In this document: piece by piece, positions 10,634 to 20,375 of the stretch
How positions within the stretch are numbered: the stretch's first letter is position 1
Layout of the letters: each line of letters begins with the position of its first letter
Origin: Cylindrotheca closterium
Taxonomy: Eukaryota; Bacillariophyta; Bacillariophyceae; Bacillariales; Bacillariaceae
NCBI GenBank assembly: GCA_933822405.4
Contig: CAKOGP040001759.1
Span: forward strand, 332,927-396,926
Length of the DNA: 64,000 bases
Reading direction: 5' to 3'
Program-made: the position numbers and the translations under genes
The notes under the pieces: model-generated
The model's database searches: none
What the model was told of the DNA's origin: nothing
Seen by the model: only the letters and a program-made list of their open reading frames with translations

Positions 10634-11932
10634 ATGCCCACCACTTTAGCACAGGATCAAGACGAAAAGAAAGAACCATTGAAAGCAGATAGCACAGAGA
10701 AAATCGACAAGATGTTGCATCCTGAAACCAATGAAAACACCCATTCAAATGTGCAATCGCAAACGAAACGTGCTCAACTTCATCAGACCATCAGTGGAGC
10801 TACTGCAACAAGTGTGGCAGCTTTACGTCGTTCTGGTTTAAAATTTACTGATGTAGACGATCCGAATGCTTTAAGAGTTCAGAACCCTGGGCCTGGTGAT
10901 ATCCTGTTTGGTAGAGGGAGGGGCTTTCAGGAGCACCCGGGCAATCAGAGGATGCTCAAGATTATCTCCAAGTACAAACAGGCATACAAGTCTCAGAAAC
11001 GCAGTAAGAAACGTGAATTCGTTGAGGCTGTGTACGATGAGATCACAAGAGATGGAAGTAGATTCTTGAAGAAGTTAGAAGGAGAGAACTGTTGGGTTGA
11101 GGTCTCTATTCCGATCTCTCTCGAAAAGGTTAGCCACACTCTCAGAGGTAAGAGAAAGGGTGAAGAAGAACTCACCCCCGCTTCTACTGAGGCAGATGCA
11201 TCGGATCAGTTGCTTCATTTGCAGAAGCGACAAAGAGCCCATTCCCAAGCTGAATCTCCAAATGGGGGTACACCAATGGGTAAAAGGGCCCCCACCAACA
11301 ATCGTCTGCAGGGATTGGGCGGCCAATTGCTCCCATCTTTGACATCATCAATGGGAGCAAGCACAATGGCACCTAATGGTGCTCATCCGTCACTGCAGAA
11401 CGCAATCCAATCAGCCTTGGCAAATCAACAGTTTGGAGCTGCTGCTTCACAACGATTCCAAAGCAATGGTTCCGTATTCTCGTCCATGACTCAGGGACAT
11501 TCGGCCTTCAATGGATTTCCACAAGGAGCATCGTCGAACTATGGTAATCCGTACATGCTTGAAGCTAACTTCTATGGAGTTCCACAAATGGCTGGTGGTG
11601 GATCCACCAATCCAGCACTAGGAGTCGCACTAGGAGTCATTGGTGGGGGAGGTGCTGGATCCATGTTTGGTGCATCTTCGCTCTATGGAGGATCTGCTCT
11701 GGATGCTGCGCGTTTCGAATTCTTACGAGAGCAACAGCAGCAGTTCGTGAAGGCTTCTGCTGCTGGCTCCAACAATGCCCTGCTGGCATTACAAGGTGGT
11801 GGTCTCCAATTATCAAACAGTTCGTCAGCAACAATCACCACACCGCCCACTTCCTCAAAGCATGTCGAAGTTGCGATATCAGCATCAGACGCTTCGAACA
11901 CCTCGCGAAACAAAGCGACAGCTACAAGTTAG
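10634..11932 (+). CDS. DUF6824 domain protein
   Basis: Intronless, 432 residues, starting at the first in-frame ATG. The N-terminal 80 residues are polar. Residues about 84-175 form the DUF6824 domain with its signature NPGPGDILFGRGRGFQEHPG, followed by a basic YKQAYKSQKRSKKREFVEAV helix and the WVEV strand. The remainder is Gly/Ser/Ala/Asn/Gln-rich low complexity, typical of a disordered transactivation-like or scaffold region. DUF6824 proteins are, to my knowledge, abundant in diatoms and have no established biochemical role. The basic core and low-complexity tail would fit a nuclear or DNA-associated protein, but that is inference. Confidence 0.88.
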   Translation: MPTTLAQDQDEKKEPLKADSTEKIDKMLHPETNENTHSNVQSQTKRAQLHQTISGATATSVAALRRSGLKFTDVDDPNALRVQNPGPGDILFGRGRGFQEHPGNQRMLKIISKYKQAYKSQKRSKKREFVEAVYDEITRDGSRFLKKLEGENCWVEVSIPISLEKVSHTLRGKRKGEEELTPASTEADASDQLLHLQKRQRAHSQAESPNGGTPMGKRAPTNNRLQGLGGQLLPSLTSSMGASTMAPNGAHPSLQNAIQSALANQQFGAAASQRFQSNGSVFSSMTQGHSAFNGFPQGASSNYGNPYMLEANFYGVPQMAGGGSTNPALGVALGVIGGGGAGSMFGASSLYGGSALDAARFEFLREQQQQFVKASAAGSNNALLALQGGGLQLSNSSSATITTPPTSSKHVEVAISASDASNTSRNKATATS

Positions 11933-12649
11933 AAACTTAATGATGTAGCAGTATAGTTCCATTACTTCATTACGGTGCACTGATCGTGTCGGACCTACCG
12001 GTACCGATGTCAAAGTCAGAGTAATTGTCTTTTTGAATCGATCGAGTCCGTAGACAGTCAAAAATTGGCGAACATATCCTTTTTTAATCTGGTCAGAGAA
12101 CAACACGCACGAAAGTCTTTTTCTTACCGGTAATCTACAACTTGAAGCAATAATTGGAAAATAGCTTGGACAAGTGCTTGTATGATCGGAAGGCACAACA
12201 GTTGCGTTTCCAGAATTGAGAATTAGCGTGGCAGTGAAGCTCAAGATTTTGTGGACTTATCAGAGCTTGGGGACAAAATCCCCAATCACATGTCACTTGA
12301 GTTTGTCTCCCCAAAATTAGAAACACGAACAAGAAAATTCAAATTGATGGCACGATGGTAATACCGGTAGGTATATACATGGAAACGAATACTGGACGGC
12401 TAACAATTGCTAATGTAGTGTAATGTATAATATAAAAGAAATAGCGACTAAGATTTCCATTGACAGTTGCAAGTTTTCTGTAATCAGTTTGGATTCATGC
12501 TCCGCGATACCACACGCAGGTTCTCGTAGCTCTTGTGTTTGGTATTTAGGTCTGTTAGCTGTTTTCCCCTCTTCAACCCCAGAGTTGTCAACGAGAAGCG
12601 CAAGGCTGTGCATCTTCAGATAATGCAGCATAAGGAGCCATAAAAAGAT
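11933..12649. other. Intergenic between convergent genes
   Basis: Region between convergent 3' ends. It has three TACCGGTA palindromes within about 370 bp (11996-12003, 12125-12132, 12362-12369), the densest group in the window. No coding frame is supportable. Confidence 0.5.
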
Positions 12650-13348
12650 TCACTCTACTCGCTGAAATAGTTGAAAACTTTCAATTTTCTCCTTCGATTC
12701 ATCATCGAATACAACCGAGCTCTTCATTCGAATTTCGTTCTTATCCGGTGACAAAACTCGATCAACTTTCACTACGTATCCATCGTCGCAAGCTCTCTTC
12801 GTAGTGCATACTCCCGACTCAATGTAGGACACGGAATCCTCGAATCGCCTCCCTCGTATTCTGGCTGGAACTGGCTCGCCACCGATGGTGTAGGTTGAGG
12901 ATGATTTAAGAGGACCTTTAATCGCAATGGTAATCATATTTCCTTGATGAGTTATCTTGTGAGTTGGTCTTGCTGCATTTGCAGCTCCACGCAAAGCCCA
13001 TGGGACACCCTGGGCCGCCAAAAAGGGTCCAAAATTCTCATTCTTGATCAATTTGAAGGTTCCTGTAAGATCGACAGGTTGTTCCGCGTTCTTTGCCAGT
13101 CGCATTGCTTCATCATCGTGTGGCGGTACTGCTTTAGCGGATATTCTCTTTTCAATCGTGGCCTTTAGTTTGTCGTAAATTCGTAACGCCAAGTACAGAA
13201 TCACGAGATTCCTGTACAGGGGCATGATCAAATTATCGACATTCTCCGAAATCTCTTCCAATTGGATGGTTTTGGCTCCATATCCCAAGCAAATGGCAGC
13301 GATTGCTACTGAGACAAATGATGATTCGACAGAGGATAGTGGATTCAT
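12650..13348 (-). CDS. Membrane-anchored FABP/lipocalin-like protein
   Basis: Single exon. Starting at the ATG at 13348 it gives 232 residues; a further in-frame ATG at 13444 would add 32. I prefer 13348 because the upstream ATG sits on an intergenic-type TACCGGTA word. The N terminus has two hydrophobic segments (around SFVSVAIAAICLGYGA and LIMPLYRNLVILYLAL), suggesting a membrane anchor. After a charged linker comes a fatty-acid-binding-protein-like beta barrel: the opening DLTGTFKLIKNENFGPFLAA matches the FABP entry pattern G-T/W-x-L-x-x-x-E-N-F, followed by strands ending in ESFQLFQRVE. Likely role: binding a lipid or other hydrophobic ligand at a membrane. The retrotransposon inserted about 180 bases upstream of this start. 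The fold assignment is by pattern only. Confidence 0.65.
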   Translation of the reverse strand: MNPLSSVESSFVSVAIAAICLGYGAKTIQLEEISENVDNLIMPLYRNLVILYLALRIYDKLKATIEKRISAKAVPPHDDEAMRLAKNAEQPVDLTGTFKLIKNENFGPFLAAQGVPWALRGAANAARPTHKITHQGNMITIAIKGPLKSSSTYTIGGEPVPARIRGRRFEDSVSYIESGVCTTKRACDDGYVVKVDRVLSPDKNEIRMKSSVVFDDESKEKIESFQLFQRVE

Positions 13349-13529
13349 GGAATATTCAGTATGGAGGATTTTCAGTGGGATAGAGGTTTGTTGACAATTA
13401 TTTTGATGATTGTCACTTGTCGTTTTGTGTGGATGAACTCGCATACCGGTATCATACTGTATCTTCACCACGCACGAATGGAATGTATGTGCGTGATTGA
13501 TTCACTTTCTTCGTATCAAATCAAATAGT

Positions 13530-13896
13530 TGTAACAAAACCACGTTGATAAGGCTCAAACTAGGTTTTGGGGCGTTGTCAATTTGGGGTTGAATATAGTT
13601 TCGTTTGAAAATCGATTTTAAAATATTATGAGCAGTTTGAAGACTCAAACTTCTTTTAGTCGTGCTACATTCGTCTGATCTGATCTGAACCAACTCCAAC
13701 CAATCCCGCTGGATTGTTAGTTATAGAATGTTGGAGATGTAGCGTGATAGCCGTAGCTTCTACGCTGACAACTTCCTCTGATCTGATCAAGTTGGATTCG
13801 TGTTGAGTTTTCTCACCGAATCCGACTCACTCGATCACTCAGACATTCAGTCGATTCGATCAAATCTCAGACCTCAGAATCCCTGGTATTCGTTCA
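13530..13896 (-). repeat. 3' LTR of the retrotransposon
   Basis: 367 bp, plus-strand borders TGTAACAAAACC and GGTATTCGTTCA. Same as the copy at 19810-20176 as far as I can read. The minus-strand polypurine tract lies immediately at its inner edge. Confidence 0.95.
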
Positions 13897-13926
13897 CTCC
13901 CTCTTTTGATCAAATCGATGATCTTC

Positions 13927-14928
13927 CTACCAACCCAGGATCATCTTTCTGAACTTGATGAGTAGCTCAGCGTTCAATGGTTTTGTCAACATGTCAGCTG
14001 GTTGCTCTTTTGTATCTATCTTGTGAATAGTAATCCCATTACCAATGTATGACCTGAAATGATGTAGCCTGCAGTTTAGGTGCTTTGTTCTTGGTCGAAA
14101 CTTATGCACTCTAGCAATTTCCAGAGCTCCGGTATTGTCTTCAAATACTCGGCAGTGTACCTCTGCAATTGGGCTTTCAATCGGGATTTCATACTTGATC
14201 ATCTCCTTGAAAAGGTTCATGATGGGTATTGCTTCACGAAGTGAGTAAGAGATTCCAGTGTATTCTGACTCTGTTGATGATAACGCAATCTCAGTTTGCA
14301 GCTGCGACTTCCAGACGATAGGACAACCTGCGAAATTGATGAAGTAGCCATGCCTTGATCTTGCTGTATCGCAATCCTCATATTCTTTGGGATCCCAATT
14401 TCCAGCGAAGTCAGCATCGACGTAGACCTCCAATCCTTTCGTTCTATCAGGTCGTAGAATCAATCCTTTGTCTTTCGTGCCCTTGAGATATCGCGCCAAC
14501 CATCGTACTGCCTCGCCATGCTCCTTTTTTGGGCATGTACTAAACCTTGCACACTGGTGAACAATATAAGCGATGTCCGGCCTTGAACCCTTCTCCAGGT
14601 AGTTTAATTTTCCAATGACAGATCTGTAGTGAAACGATCCATCAAACTCTGGAGAATCAGAATGTTTTGACAACAGCTTTGATGATGCTGCTGGGATTGG
14701 TCGTGTCGCCGTGTCCTCCTGCATGTTTAGGTCCTTCAGAATCTGATCAATCAAATGTGGTTGGGTGAGGTGTATAGAACCGTCAGGCTTCCTTTCAATG
14801 TTAACCCCAAGAAAGTCTTGAATGTCCCCTTCATCAGTAATGTCCAGGATTTCCCCAATTTCAGCCACAACTCGGTCAATCTCGGCTTGATCGGGTCCCG
14901 CAAGAATGGAGTTGTCTGTGTACAAAAC
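13927..14928 (-). CDS. pol: Retrotransposon pol, 3' part: RT palm end and RNase H
   Basis: Continues in the same frame as the upstream pol segment but is cut off from it by a TAA at 14929-14931. It opens with the reverse-transcriptase catalytic box written YTDNS, so Asn stands where copia elements normally have the second Asp of Y-x-D-D. It continues through the RT thumb/connection to a copia RNase H: YVDADFAG, a Thr/Ser-Glu box SSTESEY, FEDNTGALEIA and the closing ADMLTKPL. Whether Asn is normal for this family or a lesion cannot be told from one copy. Translation would need readthrough of the TAA. Confidence 0.85.
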   Translation of the reverse strand, partial: VLYTDNSILAGPDQAEIDRVVAEIGEILDITDEGDIQDFLGVNIERKPDGSIHLTQPHLIDQILKDLNMQEDTATRPIPAASSKLLSKHSDSPEFDGSFHYRSVIGKLNYLEKGSRPDIAYIVHQCARFSTCPKKEHGEAVRWLARYLKGTKDKGLILRPDRTKGLEVYVDADFAGNWDPKEYEDCDTARSRHGYFINFAGCPIVWKSQLQTEIALSSTESEYTGISYSLREAIPIMNLFKEMIKYEIPIESPIAEVHCRVFEDNTGALEIARVHKFRPRTKHLNCRLHHFRSYIGNGITIHKIDTKEQPADMLTKPLNAELLIKFRKMILGW

Positions 14929-17900
14929 TTACATCACATTTCCTTTGTAAAAGACACATTCATCGTAATTGGATTTCTTGAATTCCAATTTATCGACGAG
15001 AACCTTCGTCAAATATTGATACCAGACTCGGCTTGCTGCCTTTCCTCCATAAATGTTTTGATGCAACTTTAAAATGTATTCGTTACTGTTTCCATCGACA
15101 ACTTTGAAACCAGCTGGAAGTTTCATGTAGAGCTCCCTCTCAACTGGTGCTTGCGGAAATGCCAGGACATAGTCGATCTGCTTGGTTTTCCACCCAAGCA
15201 TTGCAGAGACAATCAGAAGAGTTCGAATCGAGTTCCAACTTGCGACCGGTGCATATGTTTGGTCGTAGTCTCGTCCATATTTCATTTTGGACCCATCAAA
15301 GTTCAATCTTGCTTTGTACTTTTTGACTTCCCTCGTTCGAATATCTCGTTTTCGTTTCATTTGCCATACCGTTGGAAAGATTGTGGCTCCCTCTGGAACT
15401 GATGTCCGATGGATGATTGAGAAGTTCTCGTTCTTGAGTTGGTCTTCCCATTCCTTCTTCATCGCCTTTCGAAATTCACCTGCATCCTTCTCACGCATAG
15501 CTTCATGCATGTACATTGTGTCAGGGTCAGAGGTTGCCTTGAAAATCTTCAACGGATCCTGCTCGGCTTCTCCAGAGTAAGCTGGGAACATTGCTTCAAA
15601 GCAGAATATTTCACCTTCAATACCGTTCTTCGTTGCGCTTGACAGCTCCGCCGCCATTACTTTCAATATGGTCTCTGCCGGATGAGAAATCGAAGATGTA
15701 TTGGGCACCTGTTGGCTTTCAGGTTGACGCTCTCCTCCATCCTCCATTGGTGGATCTGAGCGGCCAGCTTCCTCTTCATTGTGTGGGACTGGACTTGTAG
15801 ATTCGTCAGGTTGCTGCAGCTTGTTGGTTTCTCCAGGAGTAGAATTTCCAATCATGTCATCATCATTGATGTGCATCGGCTCCGACACTCCAGTTTCCAT
15901 TCTAACTCTCTTGTTCGATTGTTGTGGAACTCCCTCTGGCTCTGGCATCGTCCTCTTCAACTTGTTGGTTGACTCATTTGAGGGATGCATGGCTCCTTTC
16001 TTTGGTACCTGGAGTCCAGCTCTCATTTGCCAGTGAGTATCGTACTTATCTTGCTTCACTGTATTAAATCCTTTGTCAAAAGTGACATGGAATTGCGGCG
16101 ATACCAAGCCTGTCAATCGATTCAAAACAAGGGCAACGTTTCTTCCATGATTCGGTGATCTACCAAGGTAGATTCCAACTCGAGATCTAGCTTCCCACTT
16201 GTTCAAGAATCCTTGTCCTGTTTGCAGTTTCGGATCCAATACGTAGACAGGACATCCAAATGGAATCCAATGCTTGTTGTGGGTTTGAATGTCAGTCTGA
16301 CTGAAGAGTTGCAATGGCGATCGCCCTTTCTCATCCCTCAGGTTTGGCGCTTCATTAATTGCGTCATTTGCCATCCTGATTGCATACGGCCAGAGGTGAG
16401 CAATCCCAGGCATTCTCCACCTGTTATTCATGTGAATGAGCATTGACCTTGCCAAGTCTTGTAGTGACCGAATCCTTCGTTCAGCTAGTCCATTTGAATG
16501 ATGTGCATTGACTCCTGCAAACGTTAGTGTCTGCTCAAGTCGTCTGCATTCATCGACCCATTTATTCGCACGGAACACTCCATTATCTGCATGGTATGCC
16601 TTGATTGTTGCTCCATGTTGTTTTGCGTAGGCTTCAAAGGCTTTCTTTCCCATAATTGTTTCATCCGCACTCGTGGACTTCTGAAGATAAACAAAGCCGA
16701 GACCAGAGTATTGGTCCACGTAGATGGTCGCACATGTGTAGCGCTTCTTCGTGAGAATTCCAGTCATCTGGGCTACCAAGCCTGGAGTGGGAGAGATCAA
16801 CTGATCGACCGATACGACTTGTCCTGGTGTCCTCACATCTGTCTTCTCAGTCCAATGTTTTCGACGCTTGTGTCTCCATTGTCGTCTCGTTGCTTTTGCG
16901 AAGAGGCATGAGCTGCATGTAGGTGGGTGTACATTGGCGAGGCGCCTTGGTATGATGCCTTGCTTAGCCATGTTTTGCAGTTTTGCCATGGAGATGTGTG
17001 CCATCCGGTGGTGATAGCGAAGTAGTTCTTGGGCTGGCGTAGTTGCCTGCTTCTCCTCCTCCTCGTCGATGACTACCGGTGGTCGGTCTCCAGTGGTGGT
17101 CCTTCCATCCAAATCAAATGTAGTGTGTCGCGGTTCAGGTGTTGTTTGCTTTGCCTTCAGTGGATTAAGTTGTCTGATTGGGCGAAGTAAGTTTGGCAGG
17201 AATGATGTGTTATTGTCGTTCTTTTCGGTTGGTGGTGGAACATCGTCGTCATCATCTTCACCACCCTCATCGTCGCTCACAACTCCAGCTGGCATGGCGT
17301 ATATTGGTGTGTCATCATTCGTGTCAATCTTGCACTCCTTGCAGAACAGATCAAAATTCTTGAATCCAGGAGCAAGATAGAAAGTTGCCACGTTATCATG
17401 TTCTCCAAGGTAGACATCCATTGTATATTGTCGTCTATCCCAAAATACCTGACAGCGATTGTAGAGTGTAGATTCTCCAATGCCATCCTTGGTTGTCTCG
17501 GATAGCTTTTTCATAGGCGTGACTCGTCCTCTCAATTGCGTCTGAGCCCAATGTTGTGGACTCAAAAGGCGGCATTTACCATGAGGAACGTAATAGGAAT
17601 TCGGTATGGAGAACCGATGTAGCTGTCCTTCATTGTCGTGCCACTTCCAAACAATTGTCCCCTTGAATACATTCCAAACTCGTTCTCCACCAAAACCCTT
17701 GATCGAACGCTTCACAGGTACCAACGGTCCCTCAAAATCAGTAGCAACATGGGAGATGCATGCACTTGCACGATTGTCGATTCCAACCTTTCCAGAATCC
17801 GTATCAAACTTGCAATTGTTGTGATGAGTTGCTTCTCCTTCTGAATTTGTAGTCTCGTGAACGTAGATCAGTGTCGTCTTAGCATACAACAGCTTATTTC

Positions 17901-18381
17901 GAACTCGATAGTGGGGGTGATTTAGTTTTCGTTTGTTCGGATGCACCCTGTTCAATTCCCTTTTGATCCAGGTCTCCTTAGTGAGAGGCTCGTAATCCTC
18001 ATTCATTGATTCAGCTAGGTAATGCATATGTTTTGCCCTCTTGTACGCCGCTCTAGTGTAGTAGGCGGTCCAGTTGTCGTCCATAGTGTCAAAGAACTCC
18101 ATAATCGGACTGATGTAGTTTCGAAGTGTGTCAGTCAACCGTTTCGTTGCGTCATTCCATCGATTCCATCTGTGAGATTTTGGAACATATCGTTTTCCTG
18201 TGTCATAATTCTCCAGGAATGGGTCCAAAATTAGGCAGAAATAGACAACAGTGAAGATCCAAACAATTTTCCCTATACGTATTAGGTGTGGCGTGATGCA
18301 CTCCCAGATACATGGTAGGAGGGAGTTGTTGTATGATGTCTTCGTCTTCTGCTTGTAACCCTCTCTTGGACCCTTGACATG
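14929..18381 (-). CDS. pol: Retrotransposon pol, 5' part: protease, integrase, RT
   Basis: Open for about 1,150 codons immediately after the gag TGA and in the same frame, without an ATG of its own near the start. The natural reading is therefore Gag-Pol made by stop readthrough. The protease core is VGIDNRASACISH (copia-type D-x-x-A-S). The integrase has an HHCC zinc finger (HHRMAHISMAKL then CSSCLFAK) and DDE residues within YVDQYSG, HADNGVF and SNGLAERRIR. The reverse transcriptase begins near KKEWEDQLKNENFSI and includes YKARLNFDGSKMKYGRDYDQ and QIDYVLAFPQAPVERELYMK. The frame ends at TAA 14929-14931, four codons before the YTDNS box. Confidence 0.92.
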   Translation of the reverse strand, partial: HVKGPREGYKQKTKTSYNNSLLPCIWECITPHLIRIGKIVWIFTVVYFCLILDPFLENYDTGKRYVPKSHRWNRWNDATKRLTDTLRNYISPIMEFFDTMDDNWTAYYTRAAYKRAKHMHYLAESMNEDYEPLTKETWIKRELNRVHPNKRKLNHPHYRVRNKLLYAKTTLIYVHETTNSEGEATHHNNCKFDTDSGKVGIDNRASACISHVATDFEGPLVPVKRSIKGFGGERVWNVFKGTIVWKWHDNEGQLHRFSIPNSYYVPHGKCRLLSPQHWAQTQLRGRVTPMKKLSETTKDGIGESTLYNRCQVFWDRRQYTMDVYLGEHDNVATFYLAPGFKNFDLFCKECKIDTNDDTPIYAMPAGVVSDDEGGEDDDDDVPPPTEKNDNNTSFLPNLLRPIRQLNPLKAKQTTPEPRHTTFDLDGRTTTGDRPPVVIDEEEEKQATTPAQELLRYHHRMAHISMAKLQNMAKQGIIPRRLANVHPPTCSSCLFAKATRRQWRHKRRKHWTEKTDVRTPGQVVSVDQLISPTPGLVAQMTGILTKKRYTCATIYVDQYSGLGFVYLQKSTSADETIMGKKAFEAYAKQHGATIKAYHADNGVFRANKWVDECRRLEQTLTFAGVNAHHSNGLAERRIRSLQDLARSMLIHMNNRWRMPGIAHLWPYAIRMANDAINEAPNLRDEKGRSPLQLFSQTDIQTHNKHWIPFGCPVYVLDPKLQTGQGFLNKWEARSRVGIYLGRSPNHGRNVALVLNRLTGLVSPQFHVTFDKGFNTVKQDKYDTHWQMRAGLQVPKKGAMHPSNESTNKLKRTMPEPEGVPQQSNKRVRMETGVSEPMHINDDDMIGNSTPGETNKLQQPDESTSPVPHNEEEAGRSDPPMEDGGERQPESQQVPNTSSISHPAETILKVMAAELSSATKNGIEGEIFCFEAMFPAYSGEAEQDPLKIFKATSDPDTMYMHEAMREKDAGEFRKAMKKEWEDQLKNENFSIIHRTSVPEGATIFPTVWQMKRKRDIRTREVKKYKARLNFDGSKMKYGRDYDQTYAPVASWNSIRTLLIVSAMLGWKTKQIDYVLAFPQAPVERELYMKLPAGFKVVDGNSNEYILKLHQNIYGGKAASRVWYQYLTKVLVDKLEFKKSNYDECVFYKGNVM

Positions 18382-19761
18382 TCATTCGCTAGTGCTGTAG
18401 ACATCCGATTCGTAGCCTCCAGTCAAACCAGCCAAGTATTCTTCGTCAACAGCTGTCTTCAACTCAATCTTCGGGGCTGCTCCTCCAGAAGATCTCTTCT
18501 TTGGATCGAACTTGTTCTTCTTTTTGAACGGTTTGCAGTCCTTTGGCTTGTGAGCTCGCCAAACTCCTCCACAGTGTCCACCAGTCGCTTCACAGCACCA
18601 ATGCCAATCAATCTTATTCCAATGCTTGGTTTCATTGATTTTATCGTGTGGTGGTGCATGGTTGAACCAATCCGGCCTTTCCTGTTTCTGATTCTTCTTT
18701 CTTGGAGCTGGCTTCCTGTCATCGTCGTCTTTCTTTCTTTTCTTCTTGGTTTCAAGCTTCTGCTTCATATCAGAAATCTTGGCCTGCAATGCCATGATTT
18801 GCTCATCAACTTGCGTAGGAGCTTCCCACTTTTCTAGCGATACCATGATCTTGTACTTCTTCTCCGCCAGTTTCATAAGCTTTGCTGCAGTGATTGGTCG
18901 GTTCTCCATGTCATGGTCCGTCTCTAGATCGGTAATGTACTTGACAAATTCCTTGTCACTGCACACCATATATCCTCGAAAGAGGTTCGTCAACAGATCC
19001 AATGTTTGCTCTCCACGCGCCTGCAATCCTTCGAGTAGCATCTTAACGTGCATGTTGAACTTGATGATATCGTTGTTGACCGTTGGCAGGTAGAGATCCA
19101 GAGTGGCAAGTCGTTGACGTAGCATACCAGTCGTTGCATTTGAATCCAAATAGGACTCCCGAACTACCACCTTCAGCAAGCAGAGCCCAGATGGATAGCG
19201 ATTGTATTGTCCAGACATGAGCTTGTAGTCAGAACTGTGAATGTTGACCTTCGCTTTTCCAAGAGTAGAAAGTGATTTCATGATGCATTCGTAGAGCATC
19301 CGGTCGTCTTGGGACTTCCTGTATCCATTGTTCCAGTAGCTGCGTTCATGAATTTCAATCTCTTCAAGGGTAATAGATCCATATTCAGTCAAAAGGTTGA
19401 CCATGGTTCCATCAGCTTTTGGAACATGTAGGATGCCTCCACGAGTCGACCATCCAAATTCATCGGCTCTTTCACCAAGGTTCTTCATGAACTGGTAAAA
19501 GTTATCGGAGGTACAATCGAAAAGAGTCTCCTCGTCCAACCTCCTTGTTGCGCTGCGAAAAAGGTAATAGTGTTGCTTGTTTCCAGCGTACTGGAGCGTT
19601 CCCCTTGTTGCTTGTCCAGGAGTCAAACTTCCAGGTCCACCATTTTCTCCTCCTCCTGGAGCAGGACCATCTTGGTCGCCTCCTCCAATTGCGCGATCAT
19701 TGGCTACTGGGATCTCAGCGTAGTCTCTTCGAGGTAGATTCCTGAGTGAGCCCCTGTCCAT
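18382..19761 (-). CDS. gag: Retrotransposon gag
   Basis: 459 residues from the ATG at 19761, about 50 bases inside the 5' LTR, ending at TGA 18382-18384. It has a Gly-rich N terminus, an alpha-helical capsid-like middle, and a Lys-rich stretch followed by a Cys/His segment (WHWCCEATGGHCGGVWRAHK, then C after PKD) that resembles the atypical zinc knuckle of diatom copia elements. The TGA is followed by CAT GTC and then uninterrupted pol in the same frame, so no frameshift is needed to join the two. Confidence 0.9.
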   Translation of the reverse strand: MDRGSLRNLPRRDYAEIPVANDRAIGGGDQDGPAPGGGENGGPGSLTPGQATRGTLQYAGNKQHYYLFRSATRRLDEETLFDCTSDNFYQFMKNLGERADEFGWSTRGGILHVPKADGTMVNLLTEYGSITLEEIEIHERSYWNNGYRKSQDDRMLYECIMKSLSTLGKAKVNIHSSDYKLMSGQYNRYPSGLCLLKVVVRESYLDSNATTGMLRQRLATLDLYLPTVNNDIIKFNMHVKMLLEGLQARGEQTLDLLTNLFRGYMVCSDKEFVKYITDLETDHDMENRPITAAKLMKLAEKKYKIMVSLEKWEAPTQVDEQIMALQAKISDMKQKLETKKKRKKDDDDRKPAPRKKNQKQERPDWFNHAPPHDKINETKHWNKIDWHWCCEATGGHCGGVWRAHKPKDCKPFKKKNKFDPKKRSSGGAAPKIELKTAVDEEYLAGLTGGYESDVYSTSE

Positions 19762-19809
19762 TCAGCAGAGTATGAACGTACCTGCTAGTTCCTTATCGCA
19801 GAGGGAGCG

Positions 19810-20176
19810 TGTAACAAAACCACGTTGATAAGGCTCAAACTAGGTTTTGGGGCGTTGTCAATTTGGGGTTGAATATAGTTTCGTTTGAAAATCGATTTTA
19901 AAATATTATGAGCAGTTTGAAGACTCAAACTTCTTTTAGTCGTGCTACATTCGTCTGATCTGATCTGAACCAACTCCAACCAATCCCGCTGGATTGTTAG
20001 TTATAGAATGTTGGAGATGTAGCGTGATAGCCGTAGCTTCTACGCTGACAACTTCCTCTGATCTGATCAAGTTGGATTCGTGTTGAGTTTTCTCACCGAA
20101 TCCGACTCACTCGATCACTCAGACATTCAGTCGATTCGATCAAATCTCAGACCTCAGAATCCCTGGTATTCGTTCA
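19810..20176 (-). repeat. 5' LTR of the retrotransposon
   Basis: 367-bp terminal repeat matching 13530-13896 by eye. In element orientation it supplies the promoter for the minus-strand gag-pol. It faces away from the CCDC25-type gene that starts at 20376, so any influence on that gene would be by bidirectional or enhancer activity. Confidence 0.95.
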
Positions 20177-20375
20177 AATAGTCAAAATCATTTGGTGGAC
20201 ATGCGACTCATCCGACTTGCAGCAATTTTCAGGATCTTATTCAGACCCTCAATGAGTGGAAATCACAACCTCTCATCGCATACCGGTATATTGTGTATAG
20301 TGTCATCGATACTCTTCTCATTGTTACAGATTGCCCGTCTGCATAATCCATCACATCAGGAACAGAATAACCTAG

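Larger units (their letters stand above)
13530..20176 (-). mobile_element. Full-length Ty1/copia (CoDi-like) LTR retrotransposon
   Basis: A 6,647-bp element reading right to left. Two 367-bp direct terminal repeats begin TG and end CA, and I can find no difference between them by eye, which indicates a very recent insertion. The 6-bp sequence AATAGT flanks both sides (13524-13529 and 20177-20182). A purine tract AAAAGAGGGAG (minus strand, 13897-13907) abuts the 3' LTR, as expected of a polypurine tract. No standard TGG primer-binding site is obvious next to the 5' LTR. The domain order protease, integrase, reverse transcriptase, RNase H is copia-type. The element landed between the FABP-like gene and the CCDC25-type gene, about 200 bp before the latter's ATG. 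Confidence 0.97.

Noticed and set aside
13502..13699. Small ORF repeated in both LTRs
   Set aside because: Short frame within non-coding terminal repeats, duplicated only because the LTRs are duplicated.
19785..19809. tRNA primer-binding site next to the 5' LTR
   Set aside because: No TGG-initiated complement to a tRNA 3' end is visible; an internal half-tRNA primer is possible but cannot be supported without a tRNA set.
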